A stretch of DNA of 64,000 nt from Hibiscus mutabilis (lineage: Eukaryota; Streptophyta; Magnoliopsida; Malvales; Malvaceae). The stretch lies in contig CM033718.1 of the NCBI GenBank assembly GCA_019671005.1, positions 28,536,508 to 28,600,507 on the forward strand, in the 5' to 3' direction. Position 1 is the stretch's first letter; every line of letters begins with the position of its first letter. Below are positions 57,446 to 64,000 of this stretch, in pieces. The notes below the pieces were generated by a model. The model made no database searches, was not told the DNA's origin, and saw nothing but the letters and a program-made list of their open reading frames with translations. Made by a program: the position numbers and the translations under genes.

Positions 57446-60400
57446 TGTAATACCCTAAATCCTAGCCTAGAAGTATCGAAACCAATTGCTTAAGTTGATA
57501 GCTTAATTGAACCTGGAATCTAAGCTAATTATATCAATTAAGGACTTAATTAGAAGAATGAATGAAATAAGTGACCAATTTAAAGTGACTAAATTGAATT
57601 AAATAGTAAATAGAGAGATTGCATGCTAAACTTTTACCTTACCACATTTGACCTTGATTAATTCTATGACTAACAACTAATTAAGGCTAAGATAGTAAAT
57701 TCCTAAATCCATTAAAATGGATGTCATCTTCATTCATTCTCTTCATTATGCCGAATTGAAGAGGGAAATTCGAGAGAGAGGGAAATTGAGAGATCAACCA
57801 TTGATTGAAGGGAAATTAAGCTTGCATGTATAGAATTTTGTAAGGAAATTAAAGCTAGAAGCAAAGTAAGTATGATTCTATTCTTGTTCAATCGAATAGG
57901 CAACTATACTTATCGACTTGGGCTGTTTTGATGATTGTAGATGAAATTAACTATTAAATGTGTTGTTGGATGATTGAATTGTTGTAGGATTATATAAATT
58001 TGGAGAATGACCACTAGGTAATATGCTGGAATTTATGTGTAAGTGATGGTGTAACAAGAATTAGGTTGCTGGAAATTTGAAATGAAATATTGTCGTAAGA
58101 ATTGAATTGTTAGAACATGTAATTGAGCTATGGAACTAATGAATTGAATATGATCATGATTAGGTAATGTAATTAAGGTGTTAAAAAAGCTAAATTGTTA
58201 GTAACCAATGCTGGAAAAGAAAGATGAAAGTATGAACAAAGTCATATAGCCTAGAAACTATTTTAGTATGAACAAATTGTGTAAACATGCAAAATTAAGC
58301 AACTTAACCAACTTACTCTATTTTGGCCACCTTGAAAAATGAATTAACACTGACTAAACATGTTTATGATTTCATATGAAATGAATTATAGGGCCAAAAC
58401 ATTTGTTAAAATGAATTTAAGGAATTAAAATGTGAATAGGTGTAATCTGCCCAGAATTGCTCTATTCTGGGCAGTAACTTTGAAGATTCACCAAAATTTT
58501 TATAGATCAAATTCAGGCCTGAAATTTTAGTGACATGATCCTTAGTATGTCTACTTTCATTAGGTGAAAACATAATTGAATTATGGGTTCTATGTTGGAA
58601 ACTGTAATTAGAAATAGCTGGACAGTGCAAACTTTCTAGATAGTGTAAATGCCCTGTCTTTGAACAATAAACTGTATTAATTAGTTAAGAACTAAAATGC
58701 AAGACTTATATGGTCATAAATACAATTTGGTTATCTTTTCAAAGGTATAAATTAATCGAAATTCCGACGTACGGATTGAAAGATATGACCATTTAAAGGG
58801 ACAATGTGCAAACTGCCAGGCAGCAGTGTCCTGGGCAATTTGTGACTGTTTTTACAACTAGAAGCAAACTGTTTCCAAAACAGTTTTGGGACATTGTAAT
58901 CTTTCCAGATATGTCCTAAAATGAGGTAATAACAATATAGAGATGAACAAGTAAGAAATGCTTAAAAAGAAAGCATAATAAAACAGTAGCTAAATGTTAG
59001 GAACAAATGTGGTAACATTGTTATTATATATGTGTGACATTATGTGCATGTTTTGATGAATTGTATGTGTTATGCTTGCTATGCCAAGGGCAGCAAGTTG
59101 TGGAAGAGGAAGAAAAGAGTGAACATCCCAAAGCAAGAGGCAAAGGGATTTGGATACAAGACAAGTGATTAGCTAGGAGTATTGTGAGTGTAACTATTCT
59201 TAGGGTTAGGACTTAGGTCCTAACCAATTTTGCTATTGTGTTAATTCAATGACATTGCCATGTAACATGACCTAATATATATTTGGCTAATTAAGGGAAG
59301 AATGATATGAATGACAACTTGTTTAATGCCATGTTCTACTTGTTTACTTGATTGTTAAGCAAATGAAATGAAATGCTTGACATGTTGCATTGCTTATGCC
59401 AAAGGTAAGAAATGGCATGCTTGCTTGGAGAATAAGGTACGCACATTGCATACATATGAATGTGTTTGTGATTGATATGCATGACTTGTTTGAAATGAAA
59501 TGAACAATGGTACCACCTTGTGTTCATGCCATTCGAATGGCGTGGATAAACTTGTCTTGAGAGTTAAGACTCCATAAGCCTAAGGGCTTGGCCTTTGAAT
59601 GGAAAAATCATGTCTTGATTAATGAATTGTATAAAGCTTGAATGAAATTGATAATCAAACAACCTTGGTAGCTAGTTTGGATAGATAGAAGGACATACCT
59701 TAGAATCTAGAGCTCATATTGGCACTACGATGCATATTGGCACGACGGTGCATATTGGCACGACGATGCATTTTGGCACTACAGTTCATATTGGCACTTC
59801 AGTGCATATTGTTGAAGATTTGATTATCTAGTGAACTAATTACCAAGGGTGTTGTAAGATGAATTAATAACTTGAAATGAACATTGTTTGACTTGGATGT
59901 TTGATGTGAACATTACTTGACTTGTAAGACTCTTGAATGAACATCCTTGTCTTGAAAGATAACACATGAATGATTGTATAACTTGTTACTTTCCATGAAA
60001 GAAATGCATAGATGATGTTATTGTGCAAGAATGTCTACTTGGTACTTGGTGTTTTTGATTGTTTGTCTTCTAAGCAATAACTCGAATAGCATGATATGTA
60101 TACTTGGTGATTTCCTATGTTTACCCCATTCATTCGAATAGTATATAACATGTAGCGATGATCTTGATTCTTTGAAATACTTGTAAACTTGGATATGTAT
60201 ACTTGAAATTGGTTAGCTTAGTGTTACCTCACTAAGTACATAACTTGTACTTACCACTCTACTCTTCATTCTTCCCATAACAAATTAAAGACACTTTCAA
60301 GAGGATATCTTGAGCTCGAAGCAACATTTTGAAGCAAGCTTGAAAGTATGATTTCCTACTCTTTGTATGCTCCTAGTTTGGTGGCACTAGAACTTGTAAC

Positions 60401-61169
60401 ATTTAGCCATGATCATGCATTTTGTTGTGTGTTTAAGACTTGAAATTATGTATAACTTGTATGGGCCTATCATGTAACCAACATGGGTGACTTAATATAT
60501 GTATATAACTATGTTGATATGTATATAAATAAGTAAGATGTTGCGCAAATTGTGAAAGTAATTCAATGATTGTTGAAACCTTGTATCATTCGAATACTAG
60601 ACCCATATTGTATGATCATGCATTTGTTCTTGTGGCGATTGGTGTGATTCGGCAATGCCTATTGATTTGGAGTTAAGGTATGTACAAGCATGCATTAACA
60701 ATGTTACTAGCTAAGAATGCCATGAAATAGTATGACTTGTTTGAAAAAGAAACAAATGAAATGTGTTAAGTGACCACCTTATTGTTCGAATAGGGTATAT
60801 GAACATGTAATAAGAATGTAAGTTGGGTCATGTCTAATAGAAACCTATTGTGAAGTATGTCACACTTGTCATTGATATTCGAATGGTGTATGTGTATTGA
60901 AATGGAATGGTAACTTGTAATATGATAGTGGTAACTTAGGGTATAAGTATGAAATGAAACAAATTAGTACCTAAATTAGCATGCTAAGTGTGTTTGTTTT
61001 GAATAATGTGGATTACTTGTATGTCTTGTATGGTTGTGTTTAGGTTACTTGCGTCGCAAGTTATCTATATCGAGGTTACTTGTTCGACAAGTAACCTATC
61101 TCTTACTTTGTTCTCGCCTCGGTAATGCTCCCAAACCAGATTATGGCTAACCTGGGATGGGGTGTTACA
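57446..61169 (+). mobile_element. solo LTR of a Ty3 (Tekay-like) element inside copia gag (3.7 kb)
   Basis: It starts TGTAATACCCTAAATCC and ends GGGGTGTTACA, with inverted TG...CA ends. The flanks are TTGAG (57441-57445) and CTGAG (61170-61174), a 5-bp target duplication with one change. The copia gag frame continues across the insertion (CTTCTTGAG | TCATGGGATGG), which fixes the borders. It has no internal region or genes. An 18-bp tandem repeat lies at 59717-59806. Confidence 0.88.
59717..59806. repeat. five 18-bp tandem units in the solo LTR
   Basis: Units at 59717, 59735, 59753, 59771 and 59789 follow TATTGGCACNACNRTGCA. Most contain a short inverted repeat such as GCAC/GTGC or GCACT/AGTGC, so single-stranded copies could form small hairpins. 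Confidence 0.85.
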
Positions 61170-61756
61170 CTGAGTCATGGGATGGAAAGAGGACTGCCAT
61201 CATAGAAGCCAAGGATCTCAAGACCTTGAAGCTCGATGCTCTTATAGGGTCTCTCGTCACTCATGAGATAATGAAGAAATGAAGAGAAGAAGAGAACAAG
61301 AGAGAAGAAAAAAAGGTAGAGAAGACAGAAGTAGAGAGAAAGAAGATATGAATTATTTTTAAAGATTCACAAGTAGAGATTGATTCTAGATAGGAAGAAG
61401 ATGAAGAATTGGCTATGCTAGCCAAAAGGTTCACTCGTTTCATGAAATCCAACCAGGGAGGAAAGTTCCATCAAAGTAAGGATTTCAAGAACAAGAACAA
61501 AGAAGAAAAGAAGGATCCAATAGTTTGCTATGAGTGCAAGAAACTGAGGCACATCAAGTCTGAGTTCCCCCAACTAAAAACTAGGAGCCTCGGGAAGAAG
61601 AAGAAGCTCAAGGCTCATGTTGCTTCTTGGAGTGATGAGGAATCATCTAATGAAGAGGAGCAAGAAGTGGCCAATATTTGTCTCATGGAACTAGAAGAGG
61701 ATCCTAAGGTAACCTCTAACTCATCCAATTTTGATTTTACATTTGATGAGCTTTAA
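61170..61756 (+). pseudogene. copia gag, second part, with damaged zinc knuckle
   Basis: The gag resumes with EAKDLKTLKLDALIGSLVTH, then a Lys/Glu-rich part with stops, and an open frame 61409-61756. The zinc knuckle reads CYECKKLRHIKSEFP at about 61526-61570; the last Cys of C-x2-C-x4-H-x4-C is Phe here. The acidic tail (SWSDEESSNEEEQE) follows, with coiled-coil sequence continuing to about 62000 in broken frames. Confidence 0.8.
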
Positions 61757-62013
61757 GAAGCTTACGATGAGTTGCAAGAGGTATACAATGAGTTAGTGGA
61801 TAAGTATAAAGAATCACTTTTGAAAAACAAGAAAACAATTTCAAATTTGAAAAAATAAAACGATTTCTTATCTAAAGCCAACTTGAAACTTGAGAAGAAG
61901 GTTCTTGATTTACAAGAAAAACAAATTATTTTGAAAAAAAATCAATATTTAAACAACCTCTTTCTAAAGTTCATGATAATCACCAAAAAGAAGTTGGTGA
62001 TCTCAAAGCTTCT

Positions 62014-64000
62014 TTGAACAAAGTTAGGAAATCTAGTTTTAAAAAGGGAAATTCTTCTAAACCGAACTATGTGAAAAGAAACTTTAGGGGACACAAACAA
62101 AGAGGCTTACAAAGGCCCTCATATGTTAAGAGGATTAGGAGTGTTTGGGTTCCTAAGGAACTTGTCACTTCTATGACGTTAGTGCTATTGATTCTTGGAT
62201 TCCCAAGGGAACCAAGATTATGGGAGCTAATACTCATAGACCCAAAATGATTTGGGTACCAAAAATCAAGACGTAATTCTTTGTTTGTAGGGGGAGCATT
62301 GCTATAAGGCCAAAGCTTCAAGTACAAATTTGAGGTACCTTGATAGTGGGTGCTCGCGACACATGACCAGTGACAAGAGCTAAAACCAAATAGTGGAGGA
62401 GTAGTGATATTTGGTGACAACTCTAAAGGCCACATTGAAGGAATTGGTTCTATTGGTAATCACTCTTCTATCCTCATTGATAATGTTTTATATGTCAACG
62501 GTCTTAAGCGTAATCTTTTGAGCATAAGCAAACTTTGTGATAAAGGTTTTAATGTGCTTTTTAATTTAAATTGTTGCAATATTATCAACATTGAAGCTAA
62601 CAAAATTCTGCGTATTGGTCATCGTATAGGAAACATTTACATGGTGCATTTAGATGACATTCATATTTCCAATGCAGGTTTTCTTACTAAAGATGAGCAT
62701 GATTCATGGTTATGGCATAGAAAGCTAGGGCATGTATGCATGAGTGTTTTAGAAAAATTGATTTCAAATGAACTTGTAAGAGATTTGACAAAAATAAAGT
62801 TTTCATATGATAAAATTTGTGATGTTTGTGCTAAAGGCAAACATAAAAGAGTTTCTTTCAAACCTATTAATGATGTTTCTACAAGTAGAGTTTTACAATT
62901 GATTCACATGGGTCTTTTTGGCCCTATTAGAATAATGAGTTAGGGTGGAAAATCATTTTAGTCGAGGACTACTCTAGATTTACTTGGATTCTCTTTTTAA
63001 GTACCAAGGATGAGGCTTTAGAAAAATTCATCACATTTTCAAAAGTTAATCAAAACAATGTTGGTCCACTCTATTTCTCACATTAGGAGTGATCATGGAA
63101 CCAAATTTCAAAATCTAGGTTTTGAAGATTTTTTTAACTCAAATGGTATTAGCCACAATTTTTTTCTCCTCGCACACCTCAACAAAAAGGGGTTGTTGAG
63201 AGACAAAAATCGAGCTTTAGAAGAAATGGCTAGAACCATGCTTTGTGAAAATAATTTGCCTAAATATTTTTGGGCAGAAGCCACTAATACGGCTTGCTAC
63301 ATTGTCAATAGAGTAATAATTGGGAATATTTTAAAGAAAACACCTTATGAGCTTTTCAAAAATAAAATCCTAACATTAGCTATTTTCATCCATTTGGTTG
63401 TAAATGTTTTGTTTTAAACAATGGAAAAGACAATTTAGGCAAATTTGATGCTAAAAGTGATGAAGCTATTTTTCTAGGTTATTCTTTAAACTCTATAGCC
63501 TATCGTGTATTTAATTAAAGAACTTTAGTAGTTGAAGAGTCAATACATGTGGTTTTCTATGATAACCTCCTTCTGAGGAAGGATTCTTGTGATGATGATG
63601 ATGTAGGGATTTTGATGCCAATGATGGTGGAGGAAAATCATTAAAGGTAGATGAAATTCCATCAAAAGACGAACCACAAGATCCACCTCTATAAGCCTTA
63701 AAGGACATGACTCTAGAAGAAAAGGAGGTCACCTACCCAAGGGAGTTCAACTATGTCAAAGGTGGTGAGATTTTGGGTGATCCATCCAAAGGGGTAACCA
63801 CTAGATCTTCTTTTAGAAATACATGCAATTATGTTGCATTTATCTTATACATAGAACCTAAAAATATCAAAGAAGCATTAAATAATGATTATTGGATATT
63901 GGCTATGCAATAAGAGTTAAACAATTTGAGAGAAGTAAAGTATGTACATTAGTTGATAAGCCTAGTAATAAATCCACCATAGGAACTAAATGGGTTTTTA
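62014..64000 (+). pseudogene. copia protease, integrase and start of RT, broken and cut by window end
   Basis: The protease remnant at about 62338-62370 reads YLDSGCSRHMTSDKS, typical for copia. The frame 62404-62943 holds the GAG_pre-integrase zinc region (HRKLGHV ... CDVCAKGKHKRVSFK). The integrase core follows in pieces to 63420 (HIRSDHGTKFQN; RALEEMARTMLCENNLPKYF; ATNTACYIVNRV), then FLGYS and VVEES blocks near 63470-63550. The last frame 63707-63913 (EPKNIKEALNNDYWILAMQ) starts the RT; the remaining bases continue it in a shifted, stop-containing state. The block order is that of Ty1/copia; the wording resembles the SIRE/Maximus lineage as I remember it. Confidence 0.83.

Noticed and set aside
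1..64000. Endogenous pararetrovirus
   Set aside because: All RT regions are followed or preceded by integrase and lie between LTR-type features; no movement protein or coat-protein zinc finger of that family was seen.

Overview
This is plant nuclear DNA dominated by transposable elements. The grounds are plant-type Ty3/gypsy (Tat/Ogre and Tekay-like) and Ty1/copia retrotransposons, a spliced B3-domain gene with GT-AG introns, AT-rich intergenic DNA, MITE-like inverted repeats and nested solo LTRs. From memory the Tat/Ogre proteins and the B3 gene look most like core eudicots, perhaps a cotton relative (Gossypium, Malvaceae); that species guess is weak. No tRNA, rRNA, CRISPR or prokaryotic features were seen.

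Layout. (1) 1-11935, + strand: a nearly full-length but decayed Tat/Ogre-type element, entered at the end of its 5' LTR. It has a tRNA primer-binding site, a first ORF with a coiled coil, gag with two zinc-knuckle-like motifs, an aspartic protease with a glycine-rich tail, a probable intron, reverse transcriptase, two RNase H domains, integrase, and a 3' UTR packed with short hairpins. (2) 12004-14717: two Tekay-like LTR fragments joined head to head. (3) 15838-19755, +: the only host gene region. A REM-type gene with two B3 DNA-binding domains runs into exons of a CDCA7-like zinc-finger (zf-4CXXC_R1) gene; canonical splice sites can join all six exons in one frame. (4) 20130-21740: two inverted-repeat (MITE-like) units. 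(5) 21791-33222, minus: a second Tat/Ogre element with intact 3' LTR, polypurine tract and its own hairpin repeats, truncated in ORF1. (6) 33223-38380: a poorly resolved block with a gag-only Ty3 fragment on the minus strand. (7) 38400-43975, minus: a third, more decayed Tat/Ogre element with its 5' LTR and primer-binding site. (8) 43976-55570: small DNA elements, minisatellites, one TIR element with an exact 8-bp target duplication (45486-46862), and a 3.4-kb solo LTR (49766-53163) inserted in another repeat. (9) 55600-64000, +: a decayed Ty1/copia (SIRE/Maximus-like) element whose gag is split by a 3.7-kb solo LTR (57446-61169); it runs off the window in RT.

The most unusual signal is structural RNA. 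The 3' UTRs of both well-preserved Tat/Ogre elements hold repeated hairpins whose loop is conserved while the stem changes from copy to copy with pairing kept, including double compensatory changes. Three hairpin families show this (10380-11012 with 25451-25590; 11345-11885; 24130-24495). The second signal is the possible B3/CDCA7-like gene fusion.

None of the retroelements looks able to move by itself: every one carries in-frame stops, frameshifts, truncations or solo-LTR insertions.
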